Part shown: positions 1 through 8,128 of the stretch, piece after piece | Layout of the letters: each line of letters opens with the position of its first letter | Numbering within the stretch: the first letter of the stretch is position 1 | Assembly (NCBI GenBank): GCA_002360455.1 | Contig: DEQQ01000082.1 | Coordinates: 1-27,799 of the forward strand | DNA length: 27,799 nucleotides | Source: Saprospiraceae bacterium UBA3362 | GTDB lineage: Bacteria > Bacteroidota > Bacteroidia > Chitinophagales > Saprospiraceae | Direction: 5' to 3' | Position numbers and translations under genes: made by a program | Notes under the pieces: model-generated | The model's database searches: none | Told to the model about the DNA's origin: nothing | The model's input: only the letters and a program-made list of their open reading frames with translations

Positions 1-1207
1 AGCAAAAAAACGTGATCATAGAAAGCTCGGCCAGGAGTTAGAGCTCTTTATGTTTTCTGAAAAAGTAGGGGCAGGACTTCCGATTTGGTTGCCTAAAGGA
101 ACAGCACTACGCCAACGTTTGGAAGACTTCCTTAAAGCCGAACAACTTAAGCGTGGATATATTCCCGTTATTACTCCTCATATCGGACACAAAAATCTCT
201 ATATCACCAGCGGCCATTGGGAGAAGTATGGCAAAGATTCTTTTCAGCCTATAAAAACACCAAGAGAGGGCGAGGAGTTTCTTCTCAAGCCCATGAACTG
301 TCCTCATCATTGTGAAATATTTGGGCATAAGCCTAGATCGTATAAGGAACTTCCTCTGCGTATTGCTGAGTTTGGAACAGTGTATCGCTATGAGCAAAGT
401 GGAGAGCTTCACGGTCTCACCAGAGTGCGTTGTTTTACTCAAGATGATTCTCATTTGTTCTGTACTCCTGATCAGGTCAAAGCAGAGTTCCTCAACGTGT
501 TGGAGCTTCTTACTTTTGTTCTTAAGAAGTTGGGTTTTGACCAATACACGGCTCAAATCAGCTTGAGAGATCCTGAAAACAAAAGTAAGTATATAGGCAG
601 CGAGGAGAACTGGGTGAAGGCAGAGAATGCGATTATAGAAGCAGCTCAAGAAGCGGGATTGACTACGGTGACTGCTTATGGAGAGGCGGCTTTTTATGGG
701 CCCAAACTAGACTTTATGATCAAAGATGCTCTGGGAAGATCATGGCAACTTGGTACAATTCAGGTGGACTATAACTTGCCGGAACGATTTCAGTTGGAGT
801 ATGTTGGTCCCGATAATCAGAAGCATCGTCCTGTGATGATCCATCGCGCACCGTTTGGGTCTATGGAGAGATTCATAGGTGTATTGACGGAGCATTGTGC
901 AGGGAAGTTCCCGCTTTGGATTACACCTGAGCAGTATTGTATTCTTCCGGTGAGTGACAAGTATTTGGATTATGCCAAGTCGGTTCAGTCACAGCTGAGC
1001 GCAGCAGGACTTCGCGGCACTATTGATGATAGAGTAGAATCGATAGGCAAAAAAATCAGAGACAATGAGCTAAAGAAAATTCCATTCATGCTTATAGTCG
1101 GTGAAAAAGAAAGTACGGAAGCCAATATTTCTGTTCGCAGACAGGGATCAGGAGACCAGGGATCGCAAACTATTCAATCCTTTATAGAAGAGGTCAACCA
1201 AGCTTAA
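1..1207 (+). CDS. thrS: Threonine--tRNA ligase, 3' part (5' end outside window)
   Basis: Class II aminoacyl-tRNA synthetase that attaches threonine to tRNA-Thr in the cytoplasm. The frame is already open at base 2, and the residues before the first internal ATG (base 50) read AKKRDHRKLGQELELFMF, the usual ThrRS lead-in to the catalytic core, so base 50 is not the real start. About 402 codons are visible against about 640 for a full enzyme; the missing part would be the TGS and editing domains. Visible marks: MNCPHHCEIF with the zinc-ligand Cys, motif 2 around FGTVYRYEQSGELHGLTRVR, the QDDSHLF histidine, and motif 3 HRAPFGSMERFIG with the third zinc ligand. The anticodon-binding domain follows (from about ITPEQYCILPVSDKY) and the gene ends in TAA. 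Identification is firm; only the 5' end is lacking. Confidence 0.97.
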   Translation, partial: AKKRDHRKLGQELELFMFSEKVGAGLPIWLPKGTALRQRLEDFLKAEQLKRGYIPVITPHIGHKNLYITSGHWEKYGKDSFQPIKTPREGEEFLLKPMNCPHHCEIFGHKPRSYKELPLRIAEFGTVYRYEQSGELHGLTRVRCFTQDDSHLFCTPDQVKAEFLNVLELLTFVLKKLGFDQYTAQISLRDPENKSKYIGSEENWVKAENAIIEAAQEAGLTTVTAYGEAAFYGPKLDFMIKDALGRSWQLGTIQVDYNLPERFQLEYVGPDNQKHRPVMIHRAPFGSMERFIGVLTEHCAGKFPLWITPEQYCILPVSDKYLDYAKSVQSQLSAAGLRGTIDDRVESIGKKIRDNELKKIPFMLIVGEKESTEANISVRRQGSGDQGSQTIQSFIEEVNQA

Positions 1208-1829
1208 TTTTTTTTTAGAGTTCTGTAGCTTGGAATCTTTTACATTATGTTCCTCAGTTTAAGATTGATATTATTTTGGATATGCAGATGCTATCCAATT
1301 GAATTGATCCTCGGTCCTGCTATCCACTTCGGTGCACAGCACCTCCATTCCTATCAGGTATAGGTTTTGCATCTTCCGAGCTATTGTTTTACTTTTTGTT
1401 CATGAAAGGTTATTTCAATACTTATTGTTCGATTAGTATTTGACGATTTAGCGAAAGCATTTAATATGATATTTAGCGAAGTTAAAATCGATTACGAGGT
1501 CTTTAATTCTGCTCAACATTATTCAGCATCCCTCTTTAAGATAAATTTCCGGAATAATTATTCTGCTTAAGCACTTTGCGGGATACTAATTAAATACTTT
1601 GGGTTCGTTTTTTCTTGCGCACTGAAAAAATTATAAAATCCATAGAAAACTACTGACAACTTTTCTCGTATTTTTCATGTACTTTTTCTTTGAGTTAAAA
1701 AATCATTACTCTCCTATAGGCTCACAGCACCAACGCTCCCTTTACTTATCTTCTTTTGACAAACAAACTTTAACTATGAAATTTAAGTTACTAAAATACA
1801 AGTGCAGGCCTTGAGTATTATGATTCAAT
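1208..1829. other. Gene-free stretch downstream of thrS
   Basis: About 620 bases without a convincing gene. Stop codons are frequent in all frames. A short coding-looking fragment lies on the minus strand at roughly 1284-1402 (it contains MQNLYLIGMEVLCTEVDSRT and ends ASAYPK-stop), about 40 codons with no signal peptide or recognisable family; it may be a gene remnant or chance. The run of T just after the thrS stop has no clear stem before it, so I do not call a terminator there. No tRNA-like cloverleaf was seen. Confidence 0.5.
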
Positions 1830-2384
1830 TTATCGTTGTTTTTTATAATAAACAGTTATCTCAACCGGTTCTGAATCTGTGACACTTTTATAGAATAAAA
1901 AATTAGGATTCGTCACTAATTTTAGTTCTTCAGTCAAATTAAATTCTGAATGCATAATATATAAGTAATCTTTATATTTAACATTGCTATAGAATAATAT
2001 ACAGCTGTCGTCTGTGCAGATTTTTAGAGAATCCCATAGAATGTATTATTTTCCAATTTCCGAAAAATTCTTGAATTTATTCTTTACTCTTCAAAATCTG
2101 CCTCAACTTTAATGTTGGAGCTGTACAATTGCCGCAAGTGTATGATGGTTTTTCCAATTGGGCATTCCATGCATTGGTATTTTAATGTATCTTGATGAAA
2201 AGAGGTGTACAGAAGTATGTTGCATATTTCTACTTGCTTACCATTTTTATTTGATTACCATGAGTTCCTCCAACCAATGACTATAATAGAATCCAACCTC
2301 AAGCAGAGGATCTTTCTAGTTACAGGTCAAAAAAATGCAGCTTATTAATATAAGAAATACTAGCTTTTGCATTGCGAATCCCAT
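1830..2384 (-). pseudogene. Decayed lipoprotein gene (nonsense codon plus frameshifts)
   Basis: Reading the minus strand from 2384 gives MGFAMQKLVFLILISCIF, a lipoprotein-type signal with LISC as a plausible lipobox, then LTCN followed directly by an in-frame TAG. After that TAG the same frame continues in protein-like sequence (KDPLLEVGFYYSHWLEEL). A frame change leads to GKQVEICNILLYTSFHQDTL and on to IKVEADFEE-stop. A further change leads to DSLKICTDDSCILFYSNVKY and on to VEITVYYKKQR-stop at 1830. The pieces lie in order and together would make a lipoprotein of about 185 residues. I do not recognise the family. It starts 33 bases after the SH3-domain gene on the same strand, so the two were probably once cotranscribed. 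The alternative, several overlapping tiny genes, seems less likely. Sequencing error could explain one lesion but hardly all. Confidence 0.6.
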
Positions 2385-2417
2385 TTGGTTTAGACTGGAG
2401 GATGTTTGACAGAGAGT

Positions 2418-3212
2418 TTATCCGGTTATAAGGATAATCTCCAATGAATAATTTAGCTGATTATTATTTGTAGGATATTTTTTAATGTTAATTTTAAGAA
2501 ACTCTGAGGAATGAATTGGATAGAAAAATTGATTATTTTCTTTGATTTTCTTAACATCAGAAATGATTTTATTTAGAGTGGGAGAACTGATGTCGCTGTA
2601 TTGAGCAAGAAGTATGATCAAATTTGTAATTTCAGCAAGTCTGATATTCGGCATAAGCAATTCGGTACTTTGAAATTCCCATCCACTGGTACTGCTCTTC
2701 GTGAAATCTCGATTTAGTTTTTGTAGTTTTAAAAACGTACTTGTAGTTTCGCCCCCAGTGGTGTTGTAATAATATAAAGGTTCGCAAAAATGTAAAAACT
2801 TTTCTTGCAAATAATTTTCAAATGCAAAAATTAATTTTGCGTTTTCATAATATTTGCCCTGGTTGGTTTTTTGTGTTGTAGTCAGATTTGATGGAATAGG
2901 AAGTGAGCTGAGATATGCATCAAAAGCATAAGCAACAATGCTATCGTAAAGGACTTTTACCCAATATCCTTGAAGGCCATCTATAGTTTCAAAATAGGTT
3001 TTATTGTCTTGGAAATTTTCTACTACGATGACTTGATCAGCTAAATGCAGTGTCGCAAGGATATTGGCGGACTTGCCGTAATTTTCTCTTAAATTTATCC
3101 CTTTTAGACTGAATACACTTAATGTGTCTCCGGGCTGATAGTTCGAAGCATGAATTTTTGAGCTAGGACAAGTATAGGTGATGACCAGTAGGAAAAGTAG
3201 TATGGTTTTCAT
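2418..3212 (-). CDS. Exported protein with N-terminal SH3-like domain
   Basis: A 264-residue protein. Residues 1 to about 22 form an export signal (MKTILLFLLVITYTCPSSKI), with likely cleavage near IHA/SNYQ; the Cys at 15 leaves a lipoprotein possible, but the residues before it fit a lipobox poorly. Residues about 27-105 look like a bacterial SH3 (SH3b) domain: DTLSVFSLKGINLRENYGKS, a loop with turn residues, then GYWVKVLYDS and AYAFDAYLSSLP. Such domains usually bind peptide or cell-wall ligands in the periplasm. The remaining 160 residues match no family I recognise; they contain paired aromatics (EPLYYYNTT) and a charged, probably helical, stretch near TLNKIISDVKKIKENN. It lies downstream of the metalloprotease gene on the same strand but is separated from it by a hairpin terminator. 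Confidence is good for a real gene, moderate for the SH3 call. Confidence 0.82.
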   Translation of the reverse strand: MKTILLFLLVITYTCPSSKIHASNYQPGDTLSVFSLKGINLRENYGKSANILATLHLADQVIVVENFQDNKTYFETIDGLQGYWVKVLYDSIVAYAFDAYLSSLPIPSNLTTTQKTNQGKYYENAKLIFAFENYLQEKFLHFCEPLYYYNTTGGETTSTFLKLQKLNRDFTKSSTSGWEFQSTELLMPNIRLAEITNLIILLAQYSDISSPTLNKIISDVKKIKENNQFFYPIHSSEFLKINIKKYPTNNNQLNYSLEIILITG

Positions 3213-3272
3213 TTTATTATTTGTGTATTTGAAAAAGCAGATTATTTAATAATGGAATATTTTTATCAAAAT

Positions 3273-3322
3273 GAAAGCCAATAAGGAATGCTATTTTTAT
3301 GTTGCATCCCTTATTGGCTTTT
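3273..3322 (-). terminator. Hairpin terminator downstream of the metalloprotease gene
   Basis: Two 18-base arms (3274-3291 and 3304-3321) are complementary with one mismatch, around a 12-base AT-rich loop. On the minus strand the stem ends in GGCTTT followed by CATTTTG, a T-rich tail; on the plus strand the tail is TTTTT. It lies just beyond the metalloprotease stop on the minus strand and before the SH3-domain gene, so it should end the metalloprotease transcript and could work in both directions. Confidence 0.75.
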
Positions 3323-3351
3323 TAAGATAAAGAATTATTTAGAATAAATTT

Positions 3352-3610
3352 CTATCGCATGATGTTTATTTTTTGAACAAAATAATGTTCGTCATTTTGA
3401 ATTTCTACAAGATACGTGCCGGACTGAAGTTCTGACGTGGACAGTTCAGTTTTTGTGTTGCTTATGATTTGTTGCAACACCACTCTTCCTGTGAGATCGA
3501 TTACTCTTACTTGAGCTTGTTTTATTCCTTGAGTTTCAATAGAGAGATGGTCGTCTGCAGGATTAGGATATAAAACAACATTGAACTCTTGCAATTCCTC
3601 TTGTTCTAGA
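3352..3610 (-). other. T9SS type A sorting domain coding region
   Basis: Encodes about the last 82 residues of the metalloprotease. It shows the hallmarks of type A sorting domains: LYPNPADD at the start, a central DLTGRVV strand, SGTYLVEI, and a basic end (FVQKINIMR). In Bacteroidota this domain is recognised by the type IX secretion system and usually removed at the cell surface. Confidence 0.9.
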
Positions 3611-6606
3611 GCAATAATCTGAGCGGTATTTAAGCCATCCGTATTCGGGATTTTGGGATTTCGTTTGTATTTACAATATACGTCAGGAGTGATTTGGATA
3701 AACTTCAACTTGGTAACATTGTTAGTTCCGTTTCCATTTTTTACAGTAAGTTTTACGGTATAAGAACCAAATTTTTCATATACGATGATCGGATTTTTAT
3801 CTGTTGAGCTAGCAGGTTTTCCACCATCGAACTGCCAGTTCCATTCAATAACATCCGGAGAAGATTGATCATAAAATTGAACCGTAAATGGTCTGCAACC
3901 TCTGAATGTATCCACTGCAAAATTGACTTTCGGAATAAGATAAATGGCCACCGTTTTCTCGATTGTTTTTTTGCCACACTCATTTTCTGTAGTGAGTTTG
4001 ACTTGGAATTCTCCTTCTTTGCCGTAGTTATGACTTGGGTTGACATCTGTACTTGTCTTGCCATCGCCAAAATCCCAAGAGTACGAAGTACCGGATCCTT
4101 GTGTGAGATTACTGAACATTGCAGTGAATCCCGTTACAGCAGTTTTGAAGTCAGGGATCGCAGCTGCGTTGGCATGGATGTACATTTGATGAGTTAGAGT
4201 ATCGCGATACAATGTATTGAAAGCAATAAGTTGAACATCATAAATTCCCGGTGTACTGTAAGTCACCAATGGATTTTTTAAAGTGCTTGAGCTTGGATTT
4301 CCTCCCGGAAAAGTCCACAGGAAATCGGTTGCTGCAGAAGTAGATTTATTGTCGTATTGCACTTGATAAGGGACACAATCTTTTTGTATGTTGGATTCAA
4401 ACCCTGCAACAGGTCTATTGCCGATGACAATATTTTGTTTGCTTGTTGTTGAACCGCAAGCATTGGTTACGGTAAGTTTTGCCTCATATCTTCCATCAGC
4501 ATAGCGATGAGTAGGATTGGATGAATTGCTTGTAGCACCATCACCAAATTCCCAAAAATAAGTTCCGGCATATTTGGATTGATCGCTAAACTGAGCATCG
4601 GATCCTGAGATTTGTACATCAAATTTGGATAAAGGAATGCTGTCAATTCTAATATACATATTTTTTCTGGCTGTCCCACCATATCTTCTGCCTTCTACAC
4701 TTAATTTGACATTATATACCCCCGGATTATTGTAGGTCACAATGGGGTTTTTTTGAGAAGAATATCTTGGAGACCCACCAATAAAATCCCAATCCCAACG
4801 AATGACATTGGGTGAAGAGAGATCATGAAATTGAATTGAAGCCGGGGCACAACCGAAGATAGTATCCGCCTCGAAATCGGCAAATGGAACATAGTAAAGT
4901 TCAATATTTTTTCTAATGATTTTAGTGCCACAAGCGGCACTAGTAGCTTGTAATTCTATTTGATAATCTCCTTCTTTGGCATATTCGTGAATAGGTTCAA
5001 ATTCTGTACTGGTTTGTCCATCTCCAAACTTCCATAGATAGGATTCACCATGCTGGGTTAAATTGATAAAGCTAAACACCAACTCTTCCTGAGTATAGCC
5101 GAAATCCGGAATTGGAGCTGATAACACTTCAACATGGATAACCTCTTTCTTGATTACTTTGCAACGTGTATTCGAAATCTCTAATGTTACTTCGTAATCT
5201 CCGGTTGTGTTGTAAGTTACAAGAGGATTGGGGTTGGTAGAAGTGGAAGGTGTACCTCCTTGGAATGTCCACTTCCAAGTTGTAGTATATTGAGATTGAT
5301 CTGTAAATTGGATTTTTCCGATACCGCAGAATTCGGTTTGATTCCAAGTAAATTCGGCCACCGGAATTGGTAAGCCACCGGTGCACTGGGACAGGCAAAA
5401 TGCATTGGAAACATAATCCATAATTTGATTTACATTAGAGAGATCCCAGGAATTAGAACAATTGACCGAAGGAAACATGATGGTAGGAGATCCAACATGA
5501 GTTGCATTAAAATTATGGCCAAGCTCATGAGAGAGTAATTGTCTGAGACAATCAAAGCCAGTTGTAAATTCACTGCAAATGTTGACACCATTCGCATTAC
5601 AAACTCCATCAAAAGAAGAAAGACCAACAATTCCGGAGGTAAAAATATTTGTCCAAGCTGTTGCAACATCATTAGGTGGAAGATAGGTGGGATTGACAAC
5701 ACCCGCCATTGCATCCCAATACGCGAAAATATCTGTCAAGCCATTGAAAGGATCTGACAATTGGTCTTGCGGAACAAAAAATCCAACCACTGCATATTGC
5801 ATTTCTACAGGGAAATCATCATCCCATTGAGATTGCGAGTATGACATAAGAGCACCCATATAAGCTTCGGTTCCGCTTACTCCTCCATGGGCAGTCGAAA
5901 ATGGATAATCAGAAGCAAATCCTATTTCCACCTCAACGCAATTAGGATTTCTACTTTTGATTTTTGGTTCATCTTGTTGTACGCGATGCTTGTGTTTTTG
6001 GAGTTCCTCCCATCCACACAATTTTGGGCTGTTGTCTTGAATGACATCACTGCCTTTATAGAGGATGTATATGGGTTCAAAATTGGGATTGAAAGCATAA
6101 GGAATTTGTTCCAAAATATACTCTTCGCCCTGATAGTTGTAGGTCATTAAGAAAAACTGATTGGCAATGGTCAAAGTTGCAGTGGCCCCCTGATCTTCTT
6201 TCATAGCTCCTCTGAATGTTCTAAGGGATTTATTTCTTGGTGTTTTAATAGTTCCACCCGGGGAATGCCAAACGCCTTCGTATTTAGAAGAAAAAACATC
6301 ATATTCAAAAAACACAAACCTCAATCGCTCTTTTTCATTTTGAAAAACTACATTATAGTAATTGTCTTTTTCTTTTGACAACTCAGCTTGAATAGCCGGA
6401 ATATCAAGAGAATAGGTTTTGAAATTGGCAAATTTAGTACTCAATTGATCTGCTCTTGAATAAGTGTGCGGAGTCAAAACTATAGTTTGCGCAAAAGAAT
6501 AGTTCCAAAAACAAAGAACTAAAAAGAAATAGAATAAAATTGAATTTCGCATGGACTTTATTTTTTTTAAAAAATTGAACCGGGAGCTAAGATAAGAATT
6601 ATTCAT
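3352..6606 (-). CDS. Secreted metzincin-type metalloprotease with seven PKD domains and T9SS sorting domain
   Basis: A 1084-residue secreted protease. Two starts are possible: M1 (6606), or M19 (6552), which gives the compact signal peptide MRNSILFYFFLVLCFWNYSF ending before AQ; M19 fits a signal peptide better. A propeptide-like region follows. The catalytic domain carries HELGHNFNATH (His360, Glu361, His364, His370), the zinc site of reprolysin-like metzincins, and PTIMFP shortly after, a plausible Met-turn; the usual Gly at position 8 of the motif is Asn here. From about residue 417 come seven PKD domains, probably a stalk or substrate-binding region. The last 80 residues (VVLYPNPADDHLSIETQ, DLTGRVV, SGTYLVEI, FVQKINIMR) are a type A T9SS sorting domain, which directs export through the outer membrane and anchoring at or release from the surface. 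It is likely an extracellular peptidase; its substrate is unknown. It stands alone, with a terminator behind it. Confidence 0.92.
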   Translation of the reverse strand: MNNSYLSSRFNFLKKIKSMRNSILFYFFLVLCFWNYSFAQTIVLTPHTYSRADQLSTKFANFKTYSLDIPAIQAELSKEKDNYYNVVFQNEKERLRFVFFEYDVFSSKYEGVWHSPGGTIKTPRNKSLRTFRGAMKEDQGATATLTIANQFFLMTYNYQGEEYILEQIPYAFNPNFEPIYILYKGSDVIQDNSPKLCGWEELQKHKHRVQQDEPKIKSRNPNCVEVEIGFASDYPFSTAHGGVSGTEAYMGALMSYSQSQWDDDFPVEMQYAVVGFFVPQDQLSDPFNGLTDIFAYWDAMAGVVNPTYLPPNDVATAWTNIFTSGIVGLSSFDGVCNANGVNICSEFTTGFDCLRQLLSHELGHNFNATHVGSPTIMFPSVNCSNSWDLSNVNQIMDYVSNAFCLSQCTGGLPIPVAEFTWNQTEFCGIGKIQFTDQSQYTTTWKWTFQGGTPSTSTNPNPLVTYNTTGDYEVTLEISNTRCKVIKKEVIHVEVLSAPIPDFGYTQEELVFSFINLTQHGESYLWKFGDGQTSTEFEPIHEYAKEGDYQIELQATSAACGTKIIRKNIELYYVPFADFEADTIFGCAPASIQFHDLSSPNVIRWDWDFIGGSPRYSSQKNPIVTYNNPGVYNVKLSVEGRRYGGTARKNMYIRIDSIPLSKFDVQISGSDAQFSDQSKYAGTYFWEFGDGATSNSSNPTHRYADGRYEAKLTVTNACGSTTSKQNIVIGNRPVAGFESNIQKDCVPYQVQYDNKSTSAATDFLWTFPGGNPSSSTLKNPLVTYSTPGIYDVQLIAFNTLYRDTLTHQMYIHANAAAIPDFKTAVTGFTAMFSNLTQGSGTSYSWDFGDGKTSTDVNPSHNYGKEGEFQVKLTTENECGKKTIEKTVAIYLIPKVNFAVDTFRGCRPFTVQFYDQSSPDVIEWNWQFDGGKPASSTDKNPIIVYEKFGSYTVKLTVKNGNGTNNVTKLKFIQITPDVYCKYKRNPKIPNTDGLNTAQIIALEQEELQEFNVVLYPNPADDHLSIETQGIKQAQVRVIDLTGRVVLQQIISNTKTELSTSELQSGTYLVEIQNDEHYFVQKINIMR
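3690..5370 (-). repeat. Array of seven PKD domains in two alternating types
   Basis: Domains begin near PVAEF, PIPDF, PFADF, PLSKF, PVAGF, PIPDF and PKVNF. Domains 1, 3, 5 and 7 have a Cys about ten residues in and a GGxP signature (GGTPSTS, GGSPRYSS, GGNPSSS, GGKPASS) followed by NPxVxY. Domains 2, 4 and 6 have FGDGxTS followed by PxHxY and a Cys-Gly (AACGTK, NACGST, NECGKK) near the end. The order is therefore A-B-A-B-A-B-A, consistent with growth by duplication of a two-domain unit. Confidence 0.85.
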
Positions 6607-6756
6607 TATTTATTTACTAAATTTAAAAATTTAACCTTTAAAATATTAATACATTCAAAATAAATACTAATAAATCAATATTTTAGCAGCTTTTTACAAT
6701 TAATATAAGGCATTCTTTCTTATCGGGGTTTACATTGATTAAACAGCTGGGAAATA

Positions 6757-6783
6757 CAGGGAATACCCTGAAGATTTTTTTTT
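6757..6783 (+). terminator. Short hairpin with T9 tract, no plus-strand gene before it
   Basis: CAGGG (6757-6761), loop AATA, CCCTG (6766-6770), then AAGA and nine T. The shape is that of a weak intrinsic terminator on the plus strand, but the nearest upstream gene is on the other strand. It could end an antisense or small RNA transcript, or be chance; the stem is only five pairs. Confidence 0.35.
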
Positions 6784-6853
6784 GAATAAAAAATAGGCCA
6801 TTTGTGACTTTAATTTATTGTTAACGTCTTAATAATATATACATTTTTTTTAT

Positions 6854-6861
6854 TATATTTG
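6854..6861 (+). promoter_or_regulatory. Bacteroidota-type -7 box before the small ORF
   Basis: TATATTTG fits the TAnnTTTG consensus of the primary sigma factor in Bacteroidota. It ends 37 bases before the ATG at 6899, leaving a 5' leader of roughly 30 bases. No clear TTG lies about 19 bases upstream, so only half of the promoter is recognisable. Confidence 0.5.
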
Positions 6862-6898
6862 CATCGAATCCACGAACATATCAAACAGCATATAAAGC

Positions 6899-7051
6899 AT
6901 GCGTAACATTTTTAAATTAAAATCCTCTAAAGAGGAAAAAGAGACTAAAGAGAAAAAAGGCATTTTTCTGAAGTCAACTACAAAAGAAGAGAATGAGTCC
7001 AAGAAAAAACAAGATTTTCTTGAAGATGATGAAGATTTAGGGTATTGCTAA
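6899..7051 (+). CDS. Small, highly charged protein of unknown function
   Basis: A 50-codon frame, MRNIFKLKSSKEEKETKEKK onward, ending KQDFLEDDEDLGYC-stop. The first 37 residues are rich in Lys and Glu, the tail is acidic and ends Gly-Tyr-Cys. It has no signal peptide or membrane segment, so it is probably cytoplasmic and largely disordered. A -7 box lies just upstream, and base use (A-rich purine codons) looks coding. It is convergent with corA, 30 bases apart. No family is recognised; the terminal Cys is the only distinctive residue. It could be a regulator, a small partner protein or a chance frame. Confidence 0.5.
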   Translation: MRNIFKLKSSKEEKETKEKKGIFLKSTTKEENESKKKQDFLEDDEDLGYC

Positions 7052-7081
7052 ATTGCAAATCACTGAAACCTAATCTAAGAG

Positions 7082-8128
7082 TTACAACATTCGCTTTCTT
7101 TTAAAATAATAGATCATTGTACATAGAATAGTTATGATGCACAGCCACCATAGTGCATATCCATATTTCCACTTAAGCTCCGGCATAAAATCAAAATTCA
7201 TACCGTAAACTCCTGTAAGGAATAATATTGGGATAGCCAAAGTACTTACAGAGGCCATCCATTTCATATCTTGATTTAATTCCAGATTTACTTTATTCAT
7301 GTACATTTCTCTTAACCCTGAAATTATTTCTCGAGTGTTGTCTAATATATCCGTGATGTTAAATATATGGTCTTCCAAATCTCTAAAGAAAATTTGATTC
7401 GCCTTTTCCAATAACGGATGATCAGCTTTTCTAATTAAACTTATCTCCTCTCTGAGTGGAATTACCTGTCTTCTGATCTGTAGGATTTGGCTTCGCAGTA
7501 TATACAATTTATGTTGAGCAGCATCTGAGGGCTTGAAGTAGATTTCCTCTTCTATGTCTTTTATCTGTTCTTCCATCTGATCGCAAAGCAAAAAGTATTG
7601 ATCCACAATATAGTCCAATAAAGCATAGAAAAGATAATCGCAGCGATTCTGCCTTATTCTACTTCCTTGAGCTTGCATACGCTGTCTTATCTGTGCAAAG
7701 GTGTCATCTTCATCCTCTTGAAAACTTAATAAGAAGTCTTTGCCTAAATAAATGGAAATCTGTTCCTGAAGAATATTTTTATTTATCGGATCAAATTTTA
7801 ACTTTTTGCATATAGCTAATATTCCATTATTGTCAAGGTCAATCTTGCTTCTCATCGATGTATCCAAGATGTCTTCCAAGAGCAACCTGTGGATAGAAAA
7901 AGCCTCACCTATTTTTTCGATAAGTGGGATGTCATGAAGGCCTTTAAAATCCAACCAAAGTAGTGTGCCTTCCTTTCTTTTGGTAAGTAATGTTGTCCAA
8001 TCCGTCCTTTCATGATATTCTATTGAATTGTATTCAATATTTATAAAAGATGGAGGGTTCACTTTTACTTCTCCATGATAGATCAGTGAACCCGGACTTA
8101 GGCCTATATTTTTTCGTTTTTTAGACAT
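7082..8128 (-). CDS. corA: CorA-type magnesium/cobalt transporter
   Basis: A 348-residue inner-membrane divalent cation channel of the CorA family, which works as a pentamer for Mg2+ (also Co2+ or Ni2+) uptake. The long cytoplasmic N-terminal part includes the alpha/beta domain and a charged helical stretch (about residues 150-280, with QMEEQIKDIEEEIYF). Two membrane segments sit at the C-terminus: WMASVSTLAIPILFLTGVYG and YGYALWWLCIITILCTMIYY. The signature YGMN lies at residues 308-311, directly after the first segment, followed by the acidic loop FDFMPEL, and the protein ends with the usual basic tail FKRKRML. Length and motif order match the family. It stands alone, transcribed away from the outer-membrane protein genes. 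Identification as CorA family is firm; the ion preferred cannot be read from sequence. Confidence 0.95.
   Translation of the reverse strand: MSKKRKNIGLSPGSLIYHGEVKVNPPSFINIEYNSIEYHERTDWTTLLTKRKEGTLLWLDFKGLHDIPLIEKIGEAFSIHRLLLEDILDTSMRSKIDLDNNGILAICKKLKFDPINKNILQEQISIYLGKDFLLSFQEDEDDTFAQIRQRMQAQGSRIRQNRCDYLFYALLDYIVDQYFLLCDQMEEQIKDIEEEIYFKPSDAAQHKLYILRSQILQIRRQVIPLREEISLIRKADHPLLEKANQIFFRDLEDHIFNITDILDNTREIISGLREMYMNKVNLELNQDMKWMASVSTLAIPILFLTGVYGMNFDFMPELKWKYGYALWWLCIITILCTMIYYFKRKRML

Larger units (their letters stand above)
6607..6898. other. Divergent intergenic region between metalloprotease and small ORF
   Basis: AT-rich region of about 290 bases that should contain the promoters of two divergent genes. 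Visible items are a short hairpin with a T tract (6757-6783) and a -7-like box (6854-6861), listed separately. I found no box of the same type pointing toward the metalloprotease. Confidence 0.6.

Noticed and set aside
50..52. ATG at base 50 as the start of thrS
   Set aside because: The frame is open upstream with conserved ThrRS residues, so the gene begins before the window.
107..649. A 180-codon minus-strand frame opposite thrS
   Set aside because: It lies wholly within the well-supported thrS coding region and has no protein-like features of its own.
3753..6150. Several other frames within the metalloprotease gene, on both strands
   Set aside because: All overlap the 1084-residue frame, which has clear domains from signal peptide to sorting domain.
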